Assembly (NCBI GenBank): GCA_039881045.1
Contig: JAYWVB010000062.1
Location: 1-64,000, forward strand
DNA length: 64,000 nucleotides
Direction: 5' to 3'
Origin: Chaetomium olivaceum
Lineage: Eukaryota; Ascomycota; Sordariomycetes; Sordariales; Chaetomiaceae
The stretch's first letter is position 1, and each line of letters starts with the position of its first letter. The notes beneath the pieces are model-generated. The model made no database searches, was not told where the DNA came from, and worked only from the letters and a program-made list of their open reading frames with translations. Positions 11,733 to 23,426 of the stretch are shown piece by piece. The position numbers were made by a program, and so were the translations under genes.

Positions 11733-12786
11733 ATGTTGTCGACTGCTATGCCCAAGAAATACTTATTTCCGCTGCTGGCGGCCTTCACATTACTCCTTCT
11801 GTCGGTCGGGCACTACTCTTACACAAGTTATGGAGAAAGTAGGTCCTACATTCGCCGCCTGCGGCTCATTCTCATTCTATCGTGCAAGAAACTAACACAC
11901 AGAACAGCAAGCATCCTCAACCGGCCCCCAACGGAGCCGTGACCACATCCTCCCTCCTCACCCAACCCTTCCCCACCAAGATCTGGCAAAGCTGGAAAGA
12001 CGACTCGGAAAACCCCACCGACCGCACCGTCGGCTTCCCCCACCAATGGCGCGCCGTCAACCCGTCCTGGCTCTACGAGCGCATCACCGACGGCAACATC
12101 GACACGTACGTGCAGTCCCGCTTCGCCGCCACCGACCCCCCGCTAGCAGCCCTCTTCACCTCCCTCCACGACCCCATCCTCAAGGCCGACTTCCTGCGCT
12201 ACCTCATCCTGCTACGCGACGGCGGCGTCTGGGCGGATATCGATGTCTACCCGCACCGGCCTGTGGAGGAGTGGGTGCCGGAGGAGTTTAGGGGGAGGGT
12301 GAATCTGGTGGTGGGGATTGAGAATGATCATCATAAGAAGCCCATTTGGCCGGGCTCGCCGTACTCGGTGCAGTTGGCGCAGTATACCGTGCTCGCGAAG
12401 CCGGGGCATCCGGCGGTGGGGGTGTTGGTGGAGGAGGTAGCCGGGGGGTTGAGGCGGTTGGTTGGGGAGAAGGGGTTGGGGAATGGTGGTGGTGGTGGTG
12501 GTGGTGGTGTGGTGGGAAGGTGACGTTTGAGGATGTGATGGGGACGACGGGGCCGTTTGTGTTTACGAGGGTGCTGATGGAGTATTTTGCGAATGTGACG
12601 GGGGTGGTGCATACCGGGGATGAGATGGATCGGATGGAGGAGCCGAGGCTGATTGGGGATGTGCTGGTCTTGCCGAAGGATAGTTTTGGGTGGCTGCCAC
12701 AGGAGCATACGCACGATAAGGGGGATCCGGTGATCTTGGTGGAGCATTTGTTTATTGCTTCTTGGAGGGCAGGGCATCCGGGGTGA
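11733..12786 (+). CDS. OCH1-like GT32 glycosyltransferase, one frame break
   Basis: A type II Golgi glycosyltransferase resembling the alpha-1,6-mannosyltransferase/OCH1 group (GT32). The N-terminus MLSTAMPKKYLFPLLAAFTL gives a short cytosolic tail and a signal anchor. After one intron come TKIWQSWKD, the helix KADFLRYLILLRDGG, the metal/nucleotide-sugar DxD in VWADIDVYPH, and the C-terminal VTFEDVMGTTGPFVFTR and GWLPQEHTHDKGDP blocks. The intron lies within about 11839-11936. The best donor, GTAGGT at 11839, does not keep frame with the nearest CAG acceptors, while GTCCTA at 11843 with CAG at 11907 does, so the border is uncertain. The frame changes once within the (GGT)n tract at about 12485-12515. 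Protein N-glycan outer-chain or sphingolipid mannosylation is the likely role, by family only. Confidence 0.75.
12485..12508. repeat. (GGT)8 repeat inside the GT32 gene
   Basis: Eight GGT units encode a glycine run. The frame break of the GT32 gene falls in or just after this tract, so a length miscall is likely. Confidence 0.8.
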
Positions 12787-13865
12787 AGGGGCGGGTGATG
12801 ATAATTTACGAGCCGGGAGGATGGGGCCCAATAAAGTGGCAACGTCGTGGTATCAGGTGGCTTCTCAACATCAGAGAGGCCGGATCATACTTGACGGGGT
12901 GTGGCTAACTCACAATGACCGCTTCCTGCGCCCAGTTTAGACAACGCAGCAGGGGGATGCTGACATTGAAAGGTGAGGCAGTTTGCCCAAAGTTGCCGTT
13001 TGCCAGGAGGGTTCGATGAGAACCACTCTCGCGGTTGACGGTCAAAGGTGGTGTGGTAAGATGAAGCGGCCGCTTGTGAGGAGTTAAGGAGTGTGCACTT
13101 ATACACTGAGATGGATTTTAGTGGCATTGGCACGGCGTACATGCCGGATAGATACATCTTGGCTTAGAATATTATGGCGCTAGCCTATTGGTATTGATTT
13201 AGGAGAACCGCTCCCTTTCTAAAACTCCCCCATGATGAGCTCAAATGCTACGCCGCAAGTTTCGACGTGGCAGCACATAAGCATTCACAGTCTGCTCGGC
13301 AACTTGTGTGCCCCGAGTTTGAGACAATCGTGCACCGGGTAAAAGTACTTGCTTATATACTGCGGCGGGGGTTACCGAGTGCCCACCCCTGAGATGACGG
13401 AAGTCGAGTTTGGCCTAGGTCTCAATGTGCAAGGGCCTAGTATCTTTCTGTCTTATTATTTGCCCTTCAGGAGTATGTCCTCGGTATGCGGCGTCGGCCT
13501 CATCACTCGGTTGGAATCAAGCAGCGCCGCGGTTTCGTTCAGTCTTGACCCAATTCAGGCGGTCGCCATGTTACAGGTTGGCCTGTTTTTGAAATCTCAA
13601 ACCCCCTCGCCGCCCCAAAAGGCCTATTCTAAGATGGCTTCTCGGCAAAGTCAGAACGCACAGAGCACTGTGCCAGTCATGCCCCATCACATCGAGTATA
13701 ATAACGCCCATCTCTCCTCGCTCTATCAACTTTATCTCATCACCATCAGCATTATCACATCAGTTCCACTCACAAATCCATTCAAACAACTCTCCACACC
13801 AAAGCACTACCTCCTACCGGCCACCCTACAAACCAACAACAAACCCATCCACACACCAAAGAACG
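12787..13865. other. Intergenic, no gene seen
   Basis: No supported gene. The last 150 bp is C/A-rich and probably the 5' UTR of the small gene at 13866. A TATATA-like string lies near 13351. Confidence 0.4.
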
Positions 13866-14111
13866 ATGGCCATCATTATTAAAGCCTGTTCCCTGTGCCG
13901 CCCCATCGTCCGCGAGAAGCTCGTCAAGGCGAAGATCCCGCACGAGGAGAAGAAGGACAATAACAAGAACACCAGCTCCTTCATCATCGAGATCGCCTCG
14001 CCGGGCACCTACACCCCCAACTCGCTGGCCGCGCTGTGCTGGAACGCGCTCCGGTTTCCGTACCATCATGCCAATAAGAAGGGGAATGTTGTGGCTTGCT
14101 CGAATGTTTAA
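13866..14111 (+). CDS. Small orphan protein, 81 residues
   Basis: A single exon with a good start context (GAACGATGGCC) and TAA stop encodes a basic protein, MAIIIKACSLCRPIVREKLV..., rich in Lys/Glu (HEEKKDNNKN) and ending VVACSNV. Codons are strongly C/G-ending, matching the other genes here, which is the main reason to believe it. There is no signal peptide or membrane span. Four cysteines are present, two of them as CSLC near the start. I do not recognise a family; it could also be one exon of a longer gene, though the flanks show no obvious partner exon. Confidence 0.5.
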   Translation: MAIIIKACSLCRPIVREKLVKAKIPHEEKKDNNKNTSSFIIEIASPGTYTPNSLAALCWNALRFPYHHANKKGNVVACSNV

Positions 14112-15038
14112 TTAAGCTGAAGGCCTGGTTGGACTGATATGGATATGGGGGGTGGGGCTAGGGGAGCTGTGAGTTGAGAGTAGGAAGGTGATAGGGGATC
14201 GGGGGCATGCTGGTCGTGTTGGGATGGGATAGAGATTAGATGGTTAGGGGTTCCTGCTGGTCGGGGCTGCCGGAGCTGTGCTCCAGTAATTGAATACTTT
14301 TAAGGGGACCTCCTCTGTTTTGGCTCGGAATGTTGTGTTGTGGTGTAGTTAATGGACGAGGCTGACTGCCAGTGAGAAACCTCGTGCCGAGCGACTCCCT
14401 GGCTAGCAACCCGAGTTTGTGCAAGTTTCTGGAGGACTTGTGCCAATGGCCAGAGAGATTGAAAAGGCGGTTTCCTACATTTGAAGGTACCAAGATGCAG
14501 TATGTAGGTGGACCCCCGGGTTCCCAGGTACATGTTTGACGGTTGTTCCCGGCCCCCATCCATCCCTTGCATATGCTTCAACTTTCCTCCCTTTTCCAGC
14601 CCTACCACCGCTCCTCGCAATTTCCAGGAGTTGTTTGCACAGTAAGCAACGTACATGGCGTGCATCGAGTCAGCACCGGGACCGAGCCAAACCGCCACAT
14701 CCATCCCTTCGTAGCCAAGCGTTTCCTTCTACCAATAGACGGAATGTCTTTGTCTTGTGGCGTCCGGTGAGCGTGGGATAAAGACAGGGCATGATAAGAC
14801 GAGACCCCGCACGCTGTCCTTTTTGTTTGCTCGTCATGGCCAGGGTTCACACGTGTTACCCGGATCAAGCAATAGTTGATCTTAGTGGTATGCTCAAATC
14901 CTGCATGTCCCATTCCTAGCTTCTGTTGCATTGCGTTCCTGATCGCCGTGGCCACGCTGCAGGCAGTAGTACAAGTGGCGTCTTTGAAGCAAACCTAACA
15001 CCCTCCGTCCGACGTCAACTCCGAGTCGAAGTAGATTT
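14112..15038. other. Intergenic, no gene seen
   Basis: Several overlapping short frames occur on both strands, none with a domain or consistent codon bias. The region probably holds the 3' UTR of the small gene and the promoter of the gene at 15039. Confidence 0.4.
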
Positions 15039-18000
15039 ATGGTAAAAGAATTAACCATGGATCGAGCTCAGATGCTCACAATTGCTCGACCCATCGAGTA
15101 CCTACTTTCAGGCATATCATCAACCTCGGCCATCATCACCCGCTTTATCCGCTCGGTGCGCGTTGCTCATGCCGACCTCGCAGCTGTGACCCGCGATCTC
15201 TCCGACTTGCGGCTGGTTTTGGAGTTGCTGAGAGATGAACCCGGCATACCGTTGGTGCTTCAAGCACAGATGCTGCTGGTTCTCGAGAGCTGCGGGAACA
15301 CCTTGATACATATCGACACCATCTTGGCGCGATGCTCCGAACCCACTAGATGGATTGACCTCGGTCGTGTTGAGATCTTGCGCTGTCGATCCAACCTGAC
15401 CACCTTCCGAGAAGCACTCACATTGGCACTCGACGTTGCCACCTTGTACTTCCCCTTGTTCCTTTACATTCACCCCCTGCTCCTCGAGTTCCCAAAATCC
15501 TAATTTAATGTGTTCGGTTGACGCAGAGCAACTTGGCCGAATGATCTGGCGGCGGATGCCCACGTACTTAGACACAAAATCAACTCCGAAGTGCAGCGTC
15601 TCCATACCGAAGCGCCACTCAAGCAGCATGACTACCACGGTACGAACGCAGTGATATCGCCATACCTCGATGTAGTGTCCGGTTGCATACAAGATTCGGA
15701 CAATCTCGTAAATCGTAATGGCCATGGCAGTGGAACTGACAAAACAACGTACGTACGACAGTGTTAAAATCGTAACTTCGAGCAAGACTGAGACTGACAA
15801 GATGCAGGACTCCTGTGGACGAAAACAGGAGCCTTGAACCTGGCGCAGAGACCACCGACATCCACCGCGATGTACGTGATTCGGGCGGCAGCTGGAGGAC
15901 GTTCGATGATACTGGTGTATTTTGGTCTCGGCGGAACAACGGTACCGTATTGTCGTACTGCACAAAAGAGCCTACATCATTGAGTCCTTTGCACGAGAAC
16001 AGGAAGTCGTCACCAGGCCTTCCGGAATCGCCCACGCTGCCAGGAAAGGAAGGGCGCCCGCTGCCTTTGCCTCAGAAGTCTCTCCCTCCGCCACTGACCG
16101 AGCCGACGTGGGGACACAATGGCTCAATCCTCATCAAATCAGAACCGCCAACTTCCCCTGGAAATCTCGACTTTGAGTCCCCCACAAGCGCCTACTCGCA
16201 AGAACGAGCCCAAGACACAAAAGACGCACACTTTCCACAAGACGCAAGGTGTGAGGAGATCCATTGCATCCCATGGCTCGGGAGGAAGTAGCAGCGGCTC
16301 TATCCCGCGTGCTTCGTTCAACATGACTCCGGTGTCCGGGTGCCGTCCCGGCTCTATAAGTCCCGGGTTCGAACCGCCGAACGGCTTCACACCAGTTGCT
16401 CCATCGCCGCTCCCATCGTCACCGCCGCCTGAGTATCGCCGAACTTGGATCAATAGCCCTACCTCTACGGGCCAGTTTGTGGTGCCCGCTCCAACAAAAC
16501 GGGACCCGCATCAACCAGGCGTCGAAGTCACTCCTAAGCGGCACCTCACGGACAAGGGGAAAGGGTCGGAGGTACTCCACATCGACACCTCGCCGACTTC
16601 AACGTATGCCGCCACGAAGCACAGCAACAAACTTGTCAAGATCTGGTCCATCTCCAAGAACGCCCTGCATGGGAAGATCAAGATCACGTCATATGTGCAA
16701 CCCGAGTGCGGTCTCGCGAGTACTTCATCCGTAGCCACGCCATTCTGTCCGAGAACGCCACACTCATTGGCATCACCACCCACTTCGGACTTACGCTTGA
16801 GATCTGGAACTTTGCCAAGGGTGGTAGCGGGGCTAAGAAGGTACAGGTCATTGACGAAGCGCACCGATGGGCAGCCAGTCAGCGAGATGCTTTTCACAAT
16901 GACTACGCCGGGCTGGCTGTCTACCGCCCCAAGCACAACCGCATCGACCGCTTCTTCCTCTCGCGCCACCACAGCACAAAGATCCCTTTCCGCGAAGACC
17001 TCAACCACTCGATCGAGCTCCGCAAGGCCAACCTCCCGTTCGTCCCCAAATTCCCCGAGCTCGCCTACAGCTCCGACTCGCCATCCTCCTAGCCGCCGCC
17101 GGTCCCCGATCGGGCGACCCTCCGCGCCCCAACTCAACCATCCTCATCGCCTGGCACATGAAGCCCGTCTCGGACAGCAAGCTCCACGCGCAAACCCCCG
17201 ACCAGTCGTACAACTCCCTCCCCGACGAAGAGCGACACAAGCCCTACCGCGTGTGTGTGCCAGGCTACCCAGCCCTGCAGACCGCCCTGCCCGCCAGCCT
17301 CGCCTCACACGGCAACATCGCCGTCTCCATCTGGATCCCCGCCTCCACCCCCTCCACCCCATCCCCATCCACCACCACCGAGACCACATCCCCGCTCACC
17401 GCCACCCCAACCAGCGCCACCACCCCCACCCCCCGATCCTACACCTTCCCCTTCCGCACCCCCAAACAAACCACCCCGACTACCACCACCCCCGGAACCA
17501 CCCACCCCAACTCCCCCCCACTCCTAACAACAACACCAGCCCCAGCACCACCACACCCGACCGCCTCGTCCTAACCTGGCACCTCGCGCAAAACAGCACC
17601 ACCCTCTTCCGCATCCCCGCCCACGCCCAAGCCGCCATCTCCCCGGACTGCACGCGCCTCGCCTACTGCGACACGGCGACCAACCATTTCGCCATCATCG
17701 ACATCGCCAGCACGGCCGAGGTGTGGCGCTGGCCTGACGCGGCGCGCAGTGCAGGATTCGCGTCGTTTGGGCAGCTGGAGAATTTAAGGGGCGTGCGGGT
17801 CTTTGAGTTCTCTCTTCTAACTCTGGGGGTTCTGGGGCTGGGTCTGGATCTGGGGTTGAGGTTGGTTTTGAGGGGCATGGGAGGGGTGGAAATGAGGATA
17901 GGTCGAGGGGGAACGGGTTGTTGGTGGTCGGGGATGCGGTGGGTGGGGTGGGGGTTTATGAGGTCGGGGAGAAAGGGGGGAATGGAAGGGAGGAGAGGTT

Positions 18001-18091
18001 TGAGTTGGGGGTGGGCAGCGAGGTGGCGTGGGTGGATGTGGTGGATGAGGAGATTGGGAGGGTGAGGGCGAGGAGAGGGTTGGGGGGGTGA
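15039..18091 (+). CDS. STAND-type N-domain protein with WD40-like region, several frame breaks
   Basis: Exon 1 (15039-15445; MDRAQML at 15057 is an alternative start) encodes a helical domain like the N-terminal domain of fungal STAND/ankyrin proteins: FIRSVRVAHADLAAVTRDLS, DLRLVLELLRDE, QMLLVLESCGN. Intron 15446-15526, exon 15527-15748, intron 15749-15807 and then a Ser/Pro-rich linker follow without a frame problem to about 16200. The rest resembles a beta-propeller region (AATKHSNKLVKIWSISKNAL, LIGITTHFGLTLEIWNF, IAVSIWIPAS, RLVLTWHLAQNSTTLFRIP, GVGVYEVGEKGG) but needs about five corrections: near 16200-16230, 16706, 17082, 17530-17570 and 17805. Four are one-base losses. Either this stretch is error-prone in the assembly or the gene is decaying. 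The function is unknown; related fungal proteins are often lineage-specific. Confidence 0.6.
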
Positions 18092-18587
18092 ATGCTAGAG
18101 AAGGGGGGGGGGGTGTGGTGAGGATGGTTGTTGTTAGTTTGCGGCTTGTCTTACTTTCTGATTCTCTTGAGGTTATTTGGTTCATTGCGGTGGAACATCA
18201 GTACCGTGAGGTGCTTTTTGTGTTGGATTCGCCACACGTAACTGTTGAAAAGTCATGGCACCGGAAACGGTCATGACACCCGGAAACTGACAAGGTACCG
18301 GAAACGGATTCATGACATTTTGGCACCACAAAGACTCGGATAACCACGGGTTAACTTGAGGAGACAAAGGAGAGATTTAGGATAAAGCCACTTGCTCTGA
18401 AGAACTCTGAGAGAGGAGGAGGGATAGAAAAAACAATCGATCAATTCTTTCTCCCCATCTTTCCATCTGAATGTCGTTTCAAACATTTTGCAACTACACC
18501 ACTGTTTCTATTTAGTTTCTTGCTCTCTACTTGGTTGAATTCTTTCGGCAGCCTCCGCAAACGCGATAGCTGCCGCTTTTCCAGCAC
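18092..18587. other. Intergenic with short CCGGAAAC repeats
   Basis: No gene. Between about 18258 and 18322 the motif ACCGGAAACGG followed by a TCATGACA-like box occurs twice, with a third shorter CCCGGAAACTGAC between them. Confidence 0.5.
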
Positions 18588-19038
18588 TTATCGGCCGTTA
18601 GGCTCATCCAATGTATCCCCTTCATCAATGGGAGTGTAATCTTCCACAGGGACCCCATCGACCACAGTGTCAACCCCTGCCACAACTTGATAGCTTAAGC
18701 CTCCGATCCTGATCTTCGTCGTTTCTTGTCCGCCCACCTCGACCGGTGCGCTCCCAGGGATATGACAACGCCGTGGCCTTCAATTACTGTCCGTTGGACA
18801 TTCGACCGTCGTTTCAAAACTTGCGTGCTTGGAGAGTTTGGGGCCGGAAGGGAGGCGGATGGGCCGCAGTTTGTGAGGGAATTCTAATCGTGATAATTAG
18901 CTGGAAGATACCCTCTTTGGCTTGGAAGTTCCTACTCGTGGTACTTACTTTATTAGGCCCGAGAGAATATGGTAATGCGTTCGCCAGAATCACAAGTGAC
19001 AGCATAAGCAGAACGGAGCGGTGTATTGGGTGCATCAT
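18588..19038 (-). CDS. Candidate small secreted protein, 79 residues
   Basis: Two exons fit together. Exon 1 (19038-18949) encodes MMHPIHRSVLLMLSLVILAN then ALPYSLGPNK, a convincing signal peptide. A GTAAGT donor follows at 18948. Exon 2 (18737-18588), entered through a GAG acceptor, encodes VGGQETTKIRIGGLSYQVVA, then an acidic tail (VEDYTPIDEGD) and a TAA stop. Both exons are phase 0 and total 240 nt. The 211-bp intron is long for this window, so a further exon or another acceptor is possible. The mature peptide has no cysteine and is about 60 residues. No family is recognised; a secreted effector or a pheromone-like product are only possibilities. Confidence 0.5.
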
Positions 19039-20930
19039 CCTTACATCTGCGTCAACGAGACAGATGATGATACCTATTGCTGAAATCACCTCAGTGGCAG
19101 AACAGAGTTGTTAGAGTAAAGCAAACCTGTTCAATCATTGAGATCTTGAGACGAGAGGTTTGGTACGAAACGCAACCAAAACGCACATCCCCCGTACTCA
19201 ACGAATGAGGGTTAGGGTTGGCCTGGGTTACCCCTGAGTCCCCCAGCGCCTGATGTTGTTACCCCTGACACAACTCAACCACAAAAGACATCGGCATCGT
19301 TTTTTATTTTTTCGTGACAGGTGGAACGTCATACGGAGGGTGAGGAGTGTGTTATATTGTCTATCTTGTGTGGAAGACCACAGCTTGCCTGGCGCAAAGG
19401 CTGTCAAGTCCTCCATACTCCGTCCTCCAGAAAAATCTTTTTTTGATGATTTTTTACATGATGTCGCCCTGCTTGTCCACGTCGTCTGCGTTCAGTCCTC
19501 ATAAAATTCGTTAGTCCGAGGCAGTGTTCGTTGTCGCAGAGATCGTAAAAAAGCAGAACATCTTTTTGTTGTAGTTTTTTTGTTGTGGAATTGCCCTGAT
19601 ACTGTGTCGGAAGTGTCAGGTTCCAAAAGGTCGTAGTAACGGTCGTAGCCGGATACGCATATTCCGTTCGCCGGACAAAGGCTAAAGCGGTTGGCGTCAG
19701 CCGGCCCTCGTTCCCGTTGTTTGGTTGACCGAGAGTGCCAGTCGGACTGGATACCGTCCGGGGCGGTGGTTGCGCAAACCCGAAATCGGCTTCTTCGCAT
19801 CGTGAACCACCATCAGCTCCTTCCCTCCTCTCACACCAATGCCACCAACTAGCCGTGAGTGCAGTCATCCATGCACCACCGGCGCATCACCCGAACCGCC
19901 AGGTTCGTCCTCCTCCAAACCACCAGCACCACTCCATGTACCGATGGACAGCCACCCGGGCTCCCATAAGCCTTCGTTTGTTTGACCGGCCGGTCCTCGC
20001 ATCACAATGTCCCTGTTCCTTCCCTCCCCGTTTGTTTGGCGGTCAAGGAACCCCGAAGCTCCACAAGCTTCCCGTGCGGTACCGGCAGCAAGATACCAGA
20101 AAAGAAAAGTGACGCGCCGTGTCCCCTTCCTCCCCTTTCACCCATGCGCCACCCACCGATCAGAAGCAGATAGAAAACGGCCCGATAAAAGCCTCAAGCA
20201 AGCCCCTGTGCCAAATAACAGCACCATAAACGCCGTTTATATGAAGCCCTGATTCCCCCCAAGACCCCAGACTCCGTCGTCAAAGAAAACCGCCCGTCCA
20301 CTAAAGAGTCCACGAGACTCCTAACCATGCCACCCGCACCTCGTTCGTTTCCGTGCCTTTCGTTTTGTGGGAAGGAAAAGAATTGCTTCATGTCGCCAAG
20401 CTGCATCTCCAACCAATCCATGATGGTTGCGTCGCGCGTAGCCAGGTAGTGAAGACCTGCTAGGAATGTTCGTAAGGTGAGGCCCACGGAGGGCAAATGA
20501 GCGCAGCGCAAATGCGACAGCTCGGACATCCTCTAAAGTAGTAAAGATCTGGAAAGCCCATGAGCGGTTGGGCCGCGACGCCGGAAAGGCGGATATCGAT
20601 TGTATCGATCATAAGAGATGGACGTCGAAGATCAGGCGAGAACTGCGGAGAAATTAGAGATATGATACAATCAATGTCGCCACTGATGAGGCTGCCGGCT
20701 GCCGTCAAAAGCCTGGAGAAGAACATCCTCCGGTGAGTAGCGATTGTCGAAAGGATTTCGTGAAGGATGAGAGCCTGAAAGATCGAATAGCGGGGGTGCT
20801 CCTTGTCGAGAGGGATGCGTGTGGGGGAAAGAGAAATAATATGTACAATCCGAAACAGACAAAACAAAACATGACCCCTTGGCTCATGGAGCCACCTCCT
20901 AACGCCCCAAAGAATTGCGGAAGAGCAAGA
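19039..20930. other. Intergenic, includes Dhh1 3' region
   Basis: No supported gene in about 1.9 kb. Base composition is less GC-rich than in the neighbouring genes. The right-hand part presumably carries the Dhh1 3' UTR. Short frames on both strands here lack motifs. Confidence 0.4.
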
Positions 20931-22721
20931 CTAACCCTGCTGAGCAGGGGATGTGGGCTGGCCCTGTCCCTGCGGACGGCCACCTCGCTGACCGCCGTAG
21001 TTCTGGCGTCCACCTTGCCCTTGCTGGAAGCCGCGGGAACGTCCGCCACGATGACCACCGGAGGGGCCGCGATTGCCTTGAAATCCTCCGCGGCCTTGAG
21101 GACCAGACGGGCCAGAACCGTTTTGGCGGCCCTGTCCTTGCCAGTCACCCGGTTGCGGTACCGGCGACTGCGAATCTACCGGTGGGTTTTGCGGTTGTTG
21201 CTGCTGATGCTGATACTGTTGCTGCAGCTGTGGCTGCTGCTGCTGCTGCTCTCCTGCGGTGACTGCGGAGACATCTGCTGCTGCTGCTGTTGGATCCCAG
21301 CCGGCTTGAAGTTGGAGATGGGCCGCGGAATACTCTCGGGATTCTCGTACACGTAGAGGCTTTTGTCGATGGTCTGGGGGATCGGTTGGATCTCGGTGCC
21401 GAGGTCACGCTCAATGTTGTACAGGTTGAACCGATCGTCCCAGTTGATCAGGTTGATAGCCAGACCAAGATGGCCATAGCGACCGGAGCGACCAATTCGG
21501 TGAAGGTATGTCTCGGCATTCTTGGGAAAATCGAAGTTGATGACAACGTTGACCGCCTGGATATCGATGCCACGAGTCAAAAGGTCGGAGCAGACGAGGT
21601 TGCGGCAGACACCATTGCGGAAATCGTGGAATACACGGTTACGAGCCTGCTGGGCCATCTTGGCATGGCGTGTAGAAGCACGAGTAGCCGAGTTCGGTGA
21701 TCTTCTTCGCAAGAAGCTCGACGCGGTTGGTTGAGTTGCAGAAAATGATGGACTGGTTGATCTGCAGCTTGGAGAAGAGCGTGTTGAGGCAGTGGACCTT
21801 CTGCTTCTCCTCCACGTAGGCATAGTATTGCGTGATTCCGCGCAGGGTGAGTTCGTCCATGAGGTTAATCTCGTACGGGCTAGTCATGTTCTTGTCTGAG
21901 AAATCCTTGACCGAGATGGGGAAGGTGGCGGAGAAGAGCATGACCTGGCGGTCCTTGGGGTGGAACCTCAACAGTTGCTCAATAACGGGGGTGAACTCGA
22001 CGGAAAGAAGTTTGTCGGCTTCGTCCATGATGAACATGGGGCATTCGCTCAGGTCCGCAACCTGCTTGCCAGCCAAGTCGAGAATTCTGCCGGGGGTTCC
22101 GACCACAATATGGACGGATCCTGCAGCCGAACGATGTCGTCACGAAGGCCAGTTCCACCCGTTGTAACCATGACGTTGATACCGAGATGTTTTCCGAGCG
22201 TCTTGCAGACCTGGGATGTCTGCATTGCCAGTTCGCGGGTCGGGACGAGGATGAGACATTGGATCTTGGAGACCTTGGGGTTGATCTTTTCGAGCGCGGG
22301 AATGACGAAGGCGGCGGTCTTGCCGGTGCCGTTTTTGGCGCGCGCAAGAATGTCGCGGCCGGTAAGAGCTACCGGTATGCCTCTTCTTGAATCGGGGAGG
22401 GCTTCTCGAAACCAGCCCGAAAATGCCATAAGTAGGTCACGCTTGAGGCCGAAGTCCTCAAAGTCCAAGCCCTTGGTGTTAGTCACGTCGTGCCTGCACG
22501 CGGCCCGCAGAGTTAGAACGAGTAAACACGCCAAGAGCACGAGGGTCACCATACCTCTGTCTGTTGCCTCGTGTCCTTGGCCGGAAGCCTTAGATTCAAC
22601 TTCCAGTCGTCAGAGCCCGACCCATCGCTAGCCCATGTCAGCTTGCTTCAAGAACATGTGGGGTAATGGCTACAAACTTTAGAGTGGAGGCCTTGAGCTT
22701 GTCAATGAGGCTGTCTGTCAT
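20931..22721 (-). CDS. dhh1: DEAD-box RNA helicase Dhh1 (DDX6 family)
   Basis: Dhh1/DDX6 is a cytoplasmic ATP-dependent RNA helicase of P-bodies that promotes decapping and translational repression. Exon 1 starts at 22721 (MTDSLIDKLKAS), then introns 22628-22677 and 22494-22554. Motifs in order: DVTNTKGLDFEDF..., motif I AKNGTGKT, Ia VPTRELAMQ, Ib VGTPGRILDL, II MDEAD, III FSATFP, IV QSIIFCNS, V LLTRGIDIQ, VI YLHRIGRSGRYGHLG. A Gln-rich and RGG-type tail ends PTSPAQQG. The Q-motif region (22378-22429) reads as an unrelated peptide because three single-base losses cancel. Further breaks lie near 22493, 22116, 21668 and 21252. Since the protein is nearly invariant in fungi, these are most likely base-level errors rather than true mutations. 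Confidence 0.9.
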
Positions 22722-23426
22722 TGTGGCAATTGTGGGGTTGTGCGGAGAGTTCGCAACAGTGCGGTGTGTTGAGCGTTCCGAAAGGTGGTGGACAAATCAC
22801 CGAACTCGACTAGAGAAGGAGAGGTAAGAATTGGTTCTCGAGGATTCCGGCGTGTTATACCGGTCGATCACGGGCGCTAGACGCAATAATATCCTCTTCG
22901 AAGCAGGATAGCGAAGCTCGGAGTCGTGGGGGGGGTCGTAGTCGTCGGTCGGATAATAGTGAGCCCAAGGGGTTTGTGCGCTCGGGGGATCTAGCTGAGG
23001 TCGGTTCGTGAAAACGCGTCTTAAGGCACAGAAATTGAGTTTGTTTTTCGCTGGAAGACTGGTGAAATTCTTGGTGTAGTTACTGGGGGGTTCGTTCGAG
23101 TCGGCGGGGAAGGTGAGGTAGCAGGGCTGAACCGTCTTTTGCGCTCTTGCCAAAAAGTCGAGGTGAAGGGGTTTACTCGACGTCACGTGCCAAGGGACCT
23201 GCGCCACATGGTTAGTGGGGTCAATTGGGGAACTCCACCTCTCACCTCACAGATGGGGCGGCGAGTGGCAGATACTTGGAACATTCCGACCAGCTCCGAG
23301 TCAACGACTCGAACTCAACAACTCGATTTAACCCAAATCGACATCACCATACCGGTCTATTTTCTCAAAGTAATGCCGACACTATGCTGTCGGACTTTAC
23401 AAGCATGAGCGACCCGATCTAGAACC
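22722..23426. promoter_or_regulatory. Divergent promoter region, dhh1 / J-protein
   Basis: A 705-bp spacer lies between two divergently transcribed housekeeping-type genes; shared promoter elements are plausible from geometry alone. A GTCACGTG-like box lies near 23183-23189 (CGTCACGTGCC). No gene seen. Confidence 0.4.

Noticed and set aside
12485..12530. Explaining the GT32 frame change by an intron
   Set aside because: No donor and acceptor pair of normal length fits, and family blocks continue on both sides without a gap; a length error in the GGT repeat is simpler.
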